Assembly: GCA_037074615.1 (NCBI GenBank) | Contig: CM073522.1 | Span: 31,866,962-31,930,961 of the forward strand | DNA from: Leucaena leucocephala | Taxonomy: Eukaryota > Streptophyta > Magnoliopsida > Fabales > Fabaceae | Reading direction: 5' to 3' | Length of the DNA stretch: 64,000 nt | Part shown: piece by piece, positions 1 through 12,400 of the stretch | How the letters are laid out: every line of letters begins with the position of its first letter | How positions within the stretch are numbered: the stretch's first letter is position 1 | Notes under the pieces: model-generated | What the model was told of the DNA's origin: nothing | Seen by the model: the letters and a program-made list of their open reading frames with translations, nothing else | Database searches by the model: none | Translations under genes and position numbers: made by a program

Positions 1-3000
1 GGACTCAATTAAAGCTTCCAGGTCAAGCTCCTCCTCCCCGTTGTGGTCATACAGTTACACCTGGAAGATACAATGTAAACACAATCTCCACAATCCTCTT
101 TTTTAGTTTTGCATAGTCTGTGCTCTGCCTTGTGAATTTAGAATTTTTTGCTGTTCCAACTCTTTCATGAAGGGGAAGAATGAAAGGGGTATTCATTATA
201 TCAAGGGAGCTTTGCTAGTGAAGTAACTCCATTGGCCAATGGCTCAATGAGCAAATTGATTGTAGTCAGGGATTGTTTTGTGATTCAAGAACTATGGGAT
301 GTTGTTTAATGCCTGAGGCATGTGGTTGCTTTTTGTGGTGCTGGTGTGTTGATTATTATATGCTTTTGCTTACAAGATTTCTCTTGGGTTTGGTTTCTCT
401 TTCTGTTTTTATGTCTTTCTTAGTTTTATTTCTTAGTTTTTTTAATTATTTTATCAGTGTCCAGTTCTCTAGTATGCCCAATTATGCATCTTAAACTATT
501 TTGTTTATTAGCAGCTAATATATATTTATTAGCTGGAATTTTGAACATCAATATTTAGTCTAAGAGTGTAAATTTAAAAAAAAGTGCTCCCTGGCATTGA
601 TTCGTAGCTTTTGTTATTTGTGCTGAAGATTTAGTAGTTATAGCAATTTAACTTGAAATCTTATTTATTTGTGGGAGGGGCTTGCAGCTATTGATGTTTG
701 GAGGGCATGGTACTGGTGGGTGGTTGAGTCGATATGATATCTATTATAACGATTGCGTTATTTTAGACAGAGGTGAGAACTTACTATCTTTCTTGATACT
801 TATTGGTTCTGCATATGGTTTTATTTTAAGGGAGTTTCTAATTTTTTTATGAGACAATTCCTGTTATTAATTTTAAGGAAATTATAATGTCCTTCTAACT
901 CTTGTAGCACTACTATAGAGATGTGGGGAGAGATGAATAAATTTCATGTTTGTCTGGCAGCCTAATGTTATGTGCGCCGTGAATCACTAACCATTGGCTA
1001 GTTACACATGTTATGCCATATTGCCATTGGTACCTTGATGATACTCCATGAAACATTTTGTTCATAAGTTCCATGAAAGTAATATCTTTTTTTATTTGGG
1101 ATTAGTTATCATCCTTGCAAAGAAGCAATGGAGCCAATGCAGCACAATGACTTTGAAAAGTTTAACATACTGCTGATGTTCAATTCTGTTTCACTTGTTC
1201 TGATGAGGCAAATGTGTCGAGTCTGGTTTTCTGATACACGATATTTGGCCAAAATTACAATTAGTTGCCTTCATTCTGACAACATTGTAACATAAACACA
1301 CAAAATTAAGGTTCTTCTGAATGGATGTAACCAGCAATGGAATTGTAACCAGGTATATTATGTGAGTTTATTTTATTTATCTGTTGCATGCAGTTTCAGC
1401 ACAGTGGAAGCGCTTACCCACAGGCAATGAACCCCCACCTGCTCGAGCATATCATTGTATGACGGTTATTGGTTCAAGGTATATGTTATTTGGTGGTTTT
1501 GATGGAAAATCAACATATGGTGATATATGGTGGTTGGTTCCACAAGGTAAATATTGTAATTTCTGGTTTCAAATGTATCTATATGGATAAGTTTTTTTTT
1601 GGTCAATAATATCTTTATATATAGTTAAATTTCCGTTTTACTTCAGGTTTTTCTTTGATATGTCTGAAAGAGCAGATGTCTGATTAACTTATTTATTTGT
1701 TCAACCTCTTCAGCATATCGAAAGTAGCAAAATGCCTTTCAAGATTTATTTAAGTATTAAAAATAAGGAATTCTTGATTTGATCTGGAGTCTGAAAATTT
1801 TCTTAGCTGTAATGATATGATTTCATGCAAAGTGATCTTGTTCTCTGCCTATTCTCCACTAATAAAGAATAAACTTAAACGTAAATTTCACACCCTAAAC
1901 TCTCACTTTTTTGGCTGTTCCTCAGAGGATCCAATTACTCAGAGATTAGTTGCATCTCCACTCAATAATATTCCTGAAAGTAAGGATTCTGCATCAGCAA
2001 ATGATGATTTTCAATCTTCATTCAAGGTATAAATCACGTGAAGATTCTTGGTAATTGTTTTGGAATTCAGGAATGCCATGCATGTATAGGCAAAGTTTGG
2101 ACACATCCCAATATGTATCCCCTTTTGTTGTCACGGGTTTATCTTTGTGGCTTTACTAGGTCATTACTGTTACTTTTGTCAGGAAAGTCAAACTGAGACA
2201 TCTCTTGTCTCAGAATTGCAAAAAAGATTGGAGATATCAGTTTCATTGTCCAATTCTAGGCTTCCTATTGTGGATGAGCTGGAAGATAAAGAACTGCTTG
2301 AATTGGCATCAAGGATAGCTGGAGAACAAGTTTCTAGCAATTTACAGGTAAGATACATTAACACATATGCTGTGTTGAGGTATTCATTCTGATTGAGATT
2401 GGTTTTCTTGCCAAAAAAAGGCAGTTGAAGCACTACGTGACCACTGGAAGAAGTCTGAACCAAATATGGTTAAACTTATGGAGCTTGGACCTTTGCTTCG
2501 GGATTATCAACGTCAGATTTACCGACACCATCTGTAAGAATTATTTTGATGTCCTTAAACATTTGACTGTCTTATGCGATAAAGTTTGAAATAAAAAACT
2601 TTTACTTATTAAAAACTCTATTAATCCAGTTTATGGATGTTTTTCTTTTCGCCTTTTCCTTTTAACTTGATGCATTGAGGTTTTTACCTTTTCCTAATGT
2701 TCGTATGCTTGTAAATTATAGAGAAAGCAGTGGATCAGATCCACAACCTGGGCTAGATGGGCATAAGATTTATCAATTTTATCATATCAAAAATTCTTCT
2801 CAGGTATGATTTTCAGGTTATGGCCATTTCTTCTTTAACTTGATCTTTTGTTTTCCCTTTACCATCCTTTTCTTTTCAAAATTTGGAAAATAAGTGATAT
2901 GCTGAATTTTTACAGAAAAGGAAAACTTGTGTTTCATTGTCTCCTTTTTGTCACATTGCAGTTACGCATGGATGATGTTCCAAAACTGTTGGAAGGTTAC

Positions 3001-3018
3001 AAGCAACTACCTCTTTAA
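1..3018 (+). CDS. Kelch-repeat protein, 3' part (eight exons)
   Basis: Exons read as 1-74 (cut by the window edge), 688-772, 1394-1546, 1926-2026, 2183-2347, 2421-2533, 2722-2803 and 2962-3018; phases agree throughout and all introns are GT-AG. The N-terminal part shows kelch blades: PPPRCGHTVT, LLMFGGHGTGGW, PPPARAYHCM and YMLFGGFDGKSTYGDIW, each with the Gly-Gly pair and spaced aromatic residues. After the propeller comes a charged, probably helical tail containing LRDHWKKSEPNMVKLMELG and ending in GYKQLPL, then TAA. This arrangement is known from uncharacterised plant galactose oxidase/kelch superfamily proteins; such propellers usually bind protein partners. The start codon and first blades lie left of the window. 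I cannot tell which paralogue this is or its partner. Confidence 0.88.
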
Positions 3019-3946
3019 ACTTATTTGTCCGATGAATATTAGTCTTAATTTCATTTAAATTTAAAAGATGGTTCTCAGACAACCATTCAAGAATCGCTGT
3101 AAGTTTTGGCATAGTTCATAAGTAATCTGAATATATCATCTTTTGTTAAGAGTTGTTAAAACCTGACCAAAGTATATGGTCGTTTGTTTCAGGGATGTAA
3201 TTCTCCATATCTTTGTTTCAATTTGGAGAAGTTTGTATAATTGACAAGATGGATTCTGTTTATTGCAAATATTGGTGCAGGGATCAAGTGAAGTTTATTA
3301 GGGTTCAGAGCATTTTATTTAAATAAAAAAAAAGATAATATCAATAATCTAATTTTATAACTATAGTTGAGCACTGCATGGAAGTTGCTTTTTAAGTTTA
3401 ACCATGTGATTTGGCCTAATCAAAGGATCAGTTTTGCTCATTGATCTAGAGTTATGATGCGTATGAAAAAGATTCTAGCAACACTGAACTTCTCTTTGAT
3501 TAACAAGTCTAATTATATCATTAGGTATGTCAACTATATAAATTATATGATACTGTTGTGTTTTATCTATAACTAAATTTTTAAATAAATTATTAATTAA
3601 AAAGCCTCATTTAATAATTTTATTTAAGTACTCTCTTCAGTTATCTTTTATTTCTATTCAAAAGATTTTATACTATTTGATTTACTTTTTATTGGTGTCT
3701 CTATTATTTTGTTTTGTACATGTCTAAATTATCTCAAATGATTTTTTATGATTTTCTCTTTTATTAACATTTAAAAACAAGTTCTTGAACAATATAAATG
3801 CAGGTACACTTATATAAGTTGGCAAAAAAAGTACACTTACACAAGCAACAAAGAGGCAAAAAGTTCAAGCTAATTTTTTGTTTCCTTGGCCAAAAAATAG
3901 ATGAAGCTAATTAATAAACTTAACGGTAGCCACATTAACTTGTGTT
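3019..3946. other. AT-rich spacer between convergent genes
   Basis: This is the 3' region shared by the kelch gene (+) and the golgin-like gene (-), which converge here. It is AT-rich with several A and T runs. I see no exon-like segment and no clear repeat with target duplications. Confidence 0.5.
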
Positions 3947-5237
3947 TCAATTCATGGATTCTATGGTCCTGCTCAGCTCCTCCAACTTCTTCATCCTTAT
4001 TCTTTCACTCTCAGTCAGTAGCTAAGAATAAATTAGCAGAAAAAGTCAAAATAAATAAATATATAAAATTGAAGATAATAGAATTTCAATATGTTGATGA
4101 ATGTATTATACCTCCACTAATGTTGTAATCAGATGAGATTTCTCTTTATTCTTTTCATTGAAAGCTTCTAAGGCTTCTCTGTACTCTTTCTCCTATCATT
4201 CAATTTCAAAAATTCAGATTCCCTTTTAATCCTTCTTCATTTTCCGACCAATAAATTCTTAAAAAAAAAAAATAACAAATGTACCTTTTTTTGGCAGCTC
4301 TGTCCTAGTGGCTTCAAGTCTCTGTTAGCCATGTCAATTTTCTTACGTACCATTGCCACTTCCTTTCTCAGGGGATCTTCCAACACTTCAAGCTCCTTCA
4401 AGTTTCAAAGACATTAACAAACAAGAAATTTCATTATTATATTTAGTATGAGCCCTTTTTCCTAAAGTATTTCTTTTTTATTAAGGGTAATTTTAAAATA
4501 TTTAAAGCTTTTATTAATTTTAGCTAAATTTCTTAATCTATATAATAAAGATGTTAATTGGTTCCTATACTAAAGATAAGATGGATTATCATATAAAAAA
4601 TTAATCCCATAAACAACATGCAAGATTTTGTGTTGCACTTTCCGCACTAGAGAAATAGAAGGAAAGAATGCTTAGTATATAGAAAATTAATCAACATTAA
4701 TTCCCTGATTGTGAATTAAGGGACAAGCAGGAGATATTCTATAATAAATGAGAGTTATTACACATTTCTAATTAGTGGTCATTTTGGCCTTATAAATAGA
4801 GGTGCTTCCATAGTTATTCTTCGCCCCAGTTGTTGATTTATCTGGTTATCTCTTCTTCTCTCTCTTTCTCTTATGTGGTGATTTAGACCCAGTACGCTTT
4901 ATCTCTCTCCCTTTATTTTTCCTATAGTTTAGTTATTGGGAAGTGGTGGGTTGGATCTTAACTTCAGGCCTTAATGCCCTGTCCCTCTAATTCAAAAGTA
5001 TACGTGTGAGAGAGAGATAGTGAGACTTACTTCCCAAATATGTGCTAAGCGCTTAGTCTCTTCTTCAGCACGACCAAGTTGTCGTTCAACTTTCTCTCTA
5101 ACCTCCATCTTCTTTCTCTCTATCTCTTCTTCTTTGGCTTGAAATGTAGAAATGGCCAACTTTGATATCTGCTCATCCTCAAAATCTTCTGTTGATAGCC
5201 TCCCGCTGCTTCCAATACTATTCCCAATGTTCTTCAT
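3947..5237 (-). CDS. DUF662 / RAB6-interacting golgin-like coiled-coil protein
   Basis: Four exons in gene order: 5237-5031, 4395-4285, 4192-4112 and 4021-3947, all phase 0 with GT-AG introns, giving 156 residues. Exon 1 starts MKNIGNSIGSS and carries the family hallmark FQAKEEEIERKKMEVREKV followed by GRAEEETKRL. Exon 2 encodes LRKEVAMVRKKID and DLKPLGQSCQKK, exon 3 EYREALEAFNEKNKEK and exon 4 SERIRMKKLEELS. The protein is almost entirely charged helix, expected to be a coiled coil. The family is annotated as DUF662 or RAB6-interacting golgin; a Golgi role is inferred from that name and not proven for plants. The length is usual for the family. The start is the only in-frame ATG ahead of the conserved block. 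A CT-rich tract at 5244-5262 lies just upstream in the leader. Confidence 0.9.
4790..4800 (+). promoter_or_regulatory. TATA-like box inside intron 1 of the golgin-like gene, antisense
   Basis: TATAAATAGA lies in the long first intron, on the strand opposite to the gene, followed by a pyrimidine-rich CTCTT stretch like a plant leader. It could be part of an old LTR or a cryptic antisense promoter. I found no PBS or target duplication to decide. Confidence 0.3.
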
Positions 5238-5669
5238 CTTCTAAACTCTCTCTCTCTCTCTCCTCTCCCTGAAAAACCCTAGCTCCTCAGAACTCTTCTT
5301 CTCTGGTTTTTATGTCTGATCAGGTTGGCACCTGTTTTGCCTTTACTTCAAAACTAGCTTTCTCTTGACTTTTGAAAGCAGCAAAGAGAACATATATACC
5401 CTCCTTCTTAATGGAGGTTTTCAATGCATTCAAGAGGATCTCACTAATCTCAGCGCTATATATATATATGTCAGCTGAGAATCTGAAACTAAACTGAGAT
5501 TGAATTTGCAGAAAAAAGGTGATGTTTTTATATACTTTATGAAATACCCTTTCGCTTTTCTTAGGAGTGACTTCTACTCTTCAATCCTAAGTAGTTAGAT
5601 ATAATGGACACAGATCAATAAAGTGGCTACATATGAGACTTAATATTGAAGTTGTTCCTTGAAGCAAAA

Positions 5670-5671
<2 letters not shown>

Positions 5672-5715
<44 letters not shown>
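5672..5715. repeat. (TA)n microsatellite
   Basis: About 22 uninterrupted TA units followed by TGTG. It lies roughly 430 bp upstream of the golgin-like start codon. Confidence 0.95.
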
Positions 5716-5719
<4 letters not shown>

Positions 5720-6689
5720 TAATTTAGGTAAGAATTTTTAGGGCATGCTCGTATCCATTGTGTAAAGTCTACTACTTTACTATTATCAATATCATTATTC
5801 ACAATAGAGAAATTTCATCATATCATATAGATAACGGTGATGCATTCTTATTGGTTTCTTCATTTATGTTTTTTTTTTTTTGTAAACTTAGTTTGTGTCT
5901 TTTTTAGTTTGCCAAAAGTTTGTCAAATTGAAGTTTGGTAAAAGTTAGTTATTTTATTAACATAATTGATGATTGGATACAATTTTTTACGGTTAGTTTG
6001 GTACACTGAAAGTTGTTTGGTAAATTTTTCATATGGAATAATGAGTACTTCAATCAGATCTTAAATGTATGAATTAGATAATTACTTTATAATTAGAGAT
6101 TAAAAAAATTAGTTAAATTTTTTATTCGTAAAAAGTGTGTTTTGGCTTATATGAAGTACCTATTTTAATTATTTGTATTGAAAATTATTCTCTTGATGAA
6201 AACTCCCTAATATAAGTAATCAATAAAAATAATTTAAAAAATAAAATTAATTGAATTCTTATATCTAGGATTAAAATAAATTTTATTGACTTTTATATTT
6301 ATAACAAGAGGGAATAATATGAAACAAATAATAGTTATAGATTTTTAAAAAATAAAGAATCAAAAGCCAAAAGTAAGGCCGAGGAACTTTTAGCAAACTG
6401 AGTTTCATCATACGAGGTAATGGACTTTTGGGATAAGCTTGTAAAACCAAAACAAACCCCATAGAAGGAGATATGTTTTAAGGACCTTCATATGTGAAAT
6501 GACCAAATTTTCATTACTGCATACAATGGAAAATGCCATGGTAACTATTTTCTAATATTGTGTGATTTTAAGTCTAACGTTGAAGTTATAATATAGGAAT
6601 ATGGAACTTTTTTGGAACCCCCAAACTTAAGTTTTAAAAAAACTTTTGACCTAAACTTCAGTTTGAAATTTTTTTAAAACAAACAGCTA

Positions 6690-7060
6690 TATTTATCCAT
6701 AAGTACTTTTGGACTAAATTATAAGCTACTGAAACTAGCTTTTAGAATAGTAAAAGAGCTTCTTATACCCTCTCTCCTCTCTCATCTCTCTCATCTCTAC
6801 CCTCTCTTATCTCTACCCTCTTTCATCTCTCTTCTCTTTTCTCTATACTCTCTCCTACTTTTAATCAAATCATACAATTTTTAGTAATTTACCAATATAA
6901 AAAGTCATTCTAAAAATAACTATCCAAACACTTATTTATTCAGAACTACTTTTTTTTCATAAGCTCTTCTATAAAAGTCTTTTTCCATAAGCTGTCCAAA
7001 AGTCTTTTTTTTCCCATAAGCCATTTTTTAAAATCTTATCCAAACATACACTATGTGATA
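6690..7060. mobile_element. Foldback/hAT-like MITE with CT-rich centre
   Basis: The left end reads TTTATCCATAAGTACTTTTGG and the right end TTATCCAAACATAC. The inner arms (AAGTACTTTTGGACT; CATAAGCTGTCCAAAAG) are diverged inverted copies around a CTCTCTC-rich core. It is the same architecture as the GA-rich elements near 39.1-39.7 and 43.8-44.4 kb in opposite orientation. Ends are approximate. Confidence 0.5.
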
Positions 7061-7256
7061 TAAAAAGATTCTTTTCTTCCCTCACACATGAGAGAGTTTA
7101 AACTTCTAATCTTCTGTAAATTCCTTAAATGCTTCTCTATTAAATCATTTAATGATTTGTTCCCATAGTTTCTTTTACAAGCATGCAGTACTGTGACAGG
7201 TATGTTAAAAGGAAGAAGTCTCACATTATTTAGGATCGTGGAAGTCTAAATATATA

Positions 7257-7520
7257 TATTTTTTTTGGTACAAAATTTTTTGAAAAAAGGTTCAGCTCAC
7301 CCACGATCTAAGGGCAGGGCGAAGTCTCAATTCTTCCTAAATTATACCAATGTCGGGCAGAGCGAGCCGTCTATTACCTTTAGGTATAAACCTAAGTATT
7401 CAGGAGTTAGGATACCTCCCTAAATATTGTGGCTGAAACCACAATAAAATAGTATTCTCCAGAGATCGAACACGCTCTAAATGATCATATATTTTATTCT
7501 TCTTCCGTTGAACTCACCAT
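7257..7520 (-). mobile_element. tRNA-derived SINE, family 2
   Basis: Read on the minus strand it begins GAGTTCAACGG and carries a B-box-like GTTCGATCTC, then TAGACGG, then a stretch ending in ATCGTGGGTGAG and an A/T-rich tail. It aligns along its length with the copies at 14765-15252 and 57727-57975. No clean target duplication is visible. Confidence 0.6.
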
Positions 7521-8673
7521 GGGTCAAAAACATATAAGATTAATTTGTGATTTTAGGCTAATGAATGAGCTGAGAGGAGTGGTGGGCTTGTGTACATGAC
7601 ATTAGGCCACTGGAGGCATCCCAATATATGACCCGAGTTGTGAAAAGTCTCTTGGGATGGATTTGTGGTGAACAGTCCTACCAATACTTCCAATATTTAG
7701 AATTAAATTTTATATACACTCTTTTTTATATATCAAACTAAATTTTAAAAGTTATAGTGGATTTTGACTAATTTTAAATCAAGGTAGATCCTATTACATA
7801 GGAGTAATCACTATACTTTGTGCCAATTTTTTATTTAGTCTTTATACTTCACATTTTTGTAAAGCATTTCCAATACTTATTTAATGTGATGTTAATCCTT
7901 TTTTTTTTTTTTAAATTCATCCCTTCTTTCTCCACGTGGCCTAAACAACGTTATCTAAATGCATAGATGCCAAATGGTGATGGCAAAATTTATGAGTTTA
8001 GTGGTATGAAAACTCTCATATACAGAGAATACGCATTCGATTATACTTATAACTCTGTTAATGTTTGTCTTCTTGTTTATTTTTTTAAAAAAATGATTGT
8101 GAGGCAATCCTTAGGTCCACATTGATATAATCATCTTATAATAGTAGAGCTTGTTTGAAATGGAAAAATCCTAAGTGCTATGAAATCTTGAGAGAGAAAA
8201 TTAGTAGGGAGGAGAGAAAAGGTTAGGAAGAATGCAAAAAGACTTGTAATTTTTAAGTGAAACAAATAAAAATGTGCTATAATTTTATAAAATCATCTTC
8301 TCTATTTCAATAGATTAGACTTTTGTCGTTGCCTCCGACCATGACATTCCTGCCATTTCTAACATTCTTCTTAACCTTATTTTCCCTCCTTGATTCTCTT
8401 AGTTGTTAAAAAAAAAATTAAAGCTAAAAAAAAAATATAGCATACGGTATTTGAAAGGGACTTAACAATTTCACATGTTCTTCCATTTCAACATGTTCTT
8501 CCATTTCAACATGTCTATGACTACAAGATAATAGTAGTAACATCAAAGTGGATCCGAAAGTTACAATCTTTTCCACTCCCCATCTCCATTATATAAGCAT
8601 CTAGCTACATACTACCTATGCTATGCAATGTCCTCGGACTGATTTAAAAAATTTTAAAGTTAGAAGGCCAAAC

Positions 8674-8751
8674 TTAGAAACTAGTGCAAAGTATTAGGGT
8701 TAGAAACTAGTGCAAAGTATTAGGGTTAGAAACTAGTGCAAAGTATTAGGG
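8674..8751. repeat. 26-bp direct repeat, three copies
   Basis: Three essentially identical tandem copies of a unit starting TTAGAAACTAGTGC and ending TATTAGGG, at 8674, 8700 and 8726. They lie about 670-750 bp upstream of the XS gene start codon. Confidence 0.95.
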
Positions 8752-9136
8752 TAAAAAGAGTTAATTTCTCTAATATGCTAACCGTCAAAACACAACTTCT
8801 CGTTTGCATCGCACATGTAGATAGGAAAGCAACGGTGGGTCGTCCAACTAAAATAAACCAAGACTGCTTTTACGTGAAATAATTTATTGGAAGCTAAAAA
8901 CTCCGACGCGCAAACGATTAATCCGGTTCGGATGATCTGGAGAAGAAACACTGAATCCTATGCTACTTTTCAGTGCGCTCCGGCAAAGATCATTCATCAG
9001 TGGCGACGCTCTCTCTTCCTCTTCCACTATTCTCTTGATTTCCCGAACACTGTTTCCTTGCTTTACTCGTTTAACTCTGAATTATTCACCCTTTTCCTCT
9101 ATCTCCATGTGGAACCTCACCGCTTCTTCCAAAAAG

Positions 9137-9418
9137 GTTTGAGAAATCTTGTCGATAGCTCACTCTTTCATCTTTTTCCATGATGCATCACTCCCCTTGA
9201 ATTTTCATTGATCTGTGTTTGCTAACGGATCCTTCAAGAACTTGCTAGGGTTAGGGTTTTCCGGGATTGGGTTGACCTTGTAATTCTGTTGCGGTGGTTG
9301 AAATTTTTGTATCGATTCGATTGATGAGACTTTTATAATCTCTGTTGGATTTAAGAAATTGGGCAAACAAATAAAAATTTAGGGTTTTTAAGGTTTATCC
9401 TTTGTTTAGTGAACTCAG
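9137..9418 (+). other. Putative 5' UTR intron of the XS gene
   Basis: A donor (AAAAAG|GTTTGAG) at 9137 and an acceptor (ACTCAG|GATG) ending at 9418 would place the start codon one base into the next exon. The intron is T-rich with a good pyrimidine stretch. It is inferred from splice signals only; without splicing, an alternative in-frame ATG exists at 9402. Confidence 0.45.
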
Positions 9419-9419
9419 G

Positions 9420-12400
9420 ATGCAATCTAGACGGCGTCAAGATCATGTTACAGTATCTTCAAAATCGCGTGCACAGCCCCGACTTGAACTGGGCTCTCAC
9501 TCATATCGAAGAACTCGCCATGATGGGTTGGAACGGGAGATTGGACATGAGAGGAACTTGAGTCCTCATAAGATAGATGGGCTGCGAAGGGGTGCTAGTG
9601 CAAACAAAGGAGGTGATGATTTTGAGAGGAGGGATCATGATTGGCATCTGGGAGATCGTAGGAGCAACCAGGTCAACTCCAGATCGCCTCCTATTGAACA
9701 AGCGAGAAAAAGGGCACTTTTTGATGATGGGGTTAGGCGTAGAAGTGGTTCCCCATCTATGGGGATGAGACCAAGATATGAAATGGCCAAAACCACAGAA
9801 TACTACGTTGATGGTGAAAATTTGGATACAAAGCATGCATATGGATATGACCATGCTAACTCTATGGTTAATAGAGAGAAGGATTTAACTGATAGCAGAT
9901 TAGGTGGTGGACAAGGCATGCCGGACCATAAGTTGATGGTACATGAAAGTGTAGCACGAGGACCTTATGGGCTAGTTCCTGATATAGGTCTAACGTCTCA
10001 ATATAAAGAAACTGATGGGCACTTGCCTCTCTTGTCAAGAGGTGGAGACATGCGGAGATTTGAACATGGGCGACTACAGCATCGTGACTCTCTATCTGAA
10101 GATAAGATGCCTGTTTCTGAATCTTACAAACATGTAGAAAAGCCTATATTACATGCAACTGAAGTATCATGCCCAACAATATCACCTTCTTATATGAAGG
10201 ATTATACGAGTACTTCTCAGTTGAGGGATCATGGAAGCTCCTCTCTAGGAAGGGCAAGGAGTGATATATCATGTTCTCATCATGATGGCAACCAATTACC
10301 TGCATATTATGAACTTCCAAGGAGCAGTGGAAAACTCCCAGAATCTGTAGGGTATAGTGGATATGGACAAAGGCCCCTTATGGTTACTGCTAGAGATTCA
10401 GAACCTGCGCAGAGGAATATTGGTGAGCAACGTGGTGCCTTTAGTCCCACTAGAACTGAACAAGAAGAATATCTTAATTCCAAATTACAGGCAGGTGCAC
10501 AGGGTGAACGTGGATATCAGTATGATGATTTGCATAGAAGAATAGCTCCCCATGGACGGTTAGATTATGAGCAAGCTCAAATGGAATATAATAATAGAGA
10601 GTTGTCTGCACCCTTTATTACAAATCCTGTTCTAGATAGGAATGGTAAGGGTGTAGAACATTATGGTAATCGCAGGAGAGGTTCTATAAATGACCACCCT
10701 GCATTACAAAAACCAAAGTATGTTGACTACCATGATATGACCAGAACATCAATTGCATCAAAGCAGAGTGAGGATCGTTTGAATCCTGGTTATAATTATT
10801 TTGAAAGCGACATGAGAATGCCACGAGAGTATGAAGCTTCATATCTGGCTGTATCTGAGGCTGAACGATCGTCAGTATTAAGATTAGAATATGAGCCTCA
10901 AAGAAATAGAGGTCCAGGCTTTCAGCAAGAAAGGTTTCAAAATAATCCTTTGACTAAATACGATTCAGAAGCCCACGGACATGCTGCCAGAGTGCATGAT
11001 ATGAAATGGGGTCTTGGCATTCATAATCATTCTGATAGACAGTTGAAAAGAAAAAACAATGCAGATGATGATATATATCTGAGTGACTCGAGAGCAATAA
11101 CATCATATAATTGGGATGCACTTGAAGAATATCAAGATCCTTATGAGGATGAAGATTGGATAGATGATGAAGAAATGAATGTAATGTATTCATCTGATAA
11201 TGTTGGACTTGACTATAGGTTCTACAGAAAGGACAAAAGAGAATACAATCAATTGGACATGGTAGAAGATTTTCCATCTGATGACTGGTTATCCTCTCAA
11301 GATTCTGTGGGATATGCACAACGACATGCATTTCGATTTCGTAAGTATTCCAATCAAAATGTAAAGAGTCATCCAAGATCTAATTCTGCAAGCTGGAGTA
11401 AGCCTCAGCATTTCTTTAAAAGAAATGCATTTCATAAACAACCTAAAGTTTGGAAAAAATATCATTGTTATGATGAGAATGTGCATACAAATAATGATCA
11501 GTTATCTGAAGATTTGATAAGTGCAACAGAATCTGAGCCAACAGAAGGCTCTGAGGAGTTCAATCAAAAGGTACAAGAAGCTTTCCTAATGTACTCAAAG
11601 AGGTTGAATGTGAACTCATCTGTTCAAAGAAGGTACAAAGAGCAAGGAAAAGCTGGTAGTTTGTTCTGCATCGTATGTGGTAGAAGGTCTGTTTTCTTTT
11701 CCATGGTGCTCTTTTTGTAAATGGAGCACTTCTGTTCAAATATTGAATCAGGCGTTCTGTAGTATTTAACTTATAGGTGCAGTCAAGTATACATGCTATA
11801 ATTCTTATGACTATGTTTTGGCCCTTAGATGATAGATTTCCATAACTTTGAAGTATAACATGCTGCAATGTGATTCTTCTATTTTTTAAGGTGGACACCC
11901 TGATGGATTTCTCGCATCAATTTTATCCTATGTCAATAGGATAAAATATTTGGTAAATAGCTATGTGGATGGACATGAGTTGTGAAGCTAGTGAAAGTGG
12001 TGTCCATGCTTATGAATGATGGTGGAAGTTACTTGTATATTGATTGCTGTATTGTATAGATTTTGAATTAAGAACTTAGGATAGAGTTGTTGTTAGAGTT
12101 GACATCGAGTTGTATTGCTATGCAAAATGAGATACCAAATAGCTATGTTGGCCTTTAGATGACTATAGCAATGTAATATTGAAGAAGGGAAAGAAGTCAG
12201 TAAGGATAAGTTTCTTTCACATATGCAAAAGAAGTTTTTTTTAGGAGGAGGAAAAATAGACGAAGGAGGATATGGTATCCTCTTAGATAACAAGGACAAG
12301 AAAATAAAAGAATCATGAAAATAACATTGTCCTCCAATTGCTTCACATATCCGATAAGGACACCCCTTAAAAGAAACCAAGCAAAGAACGCCAAAGGGGA

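Larger units (their letters stand above)
5238..8886. other. Intergenic region with repeats, no gene seen
   Basis: Contains a (TA)n tract, a CT-rich foldback element near 6.7-7.1 kb, a SINE near 7.3-7.5 kb, an 18-bp direct duplication (8472-8507) and a 26-bp triple repeat. The rest is AT-rich without coding signal on either strand. It separates the divergently transcribed golgin-like and XS genes, so both promoters must lie here. Confidence 0.5.

Noticed and set aside
8887..9183. Open frame upstream of the XS gene, possible N-terminal exon
   Set aside because: No family similarity; splice signals fit a 5' UTR exon ending at 9136 better, and MQSRRRQD is a plausible N-terminus.
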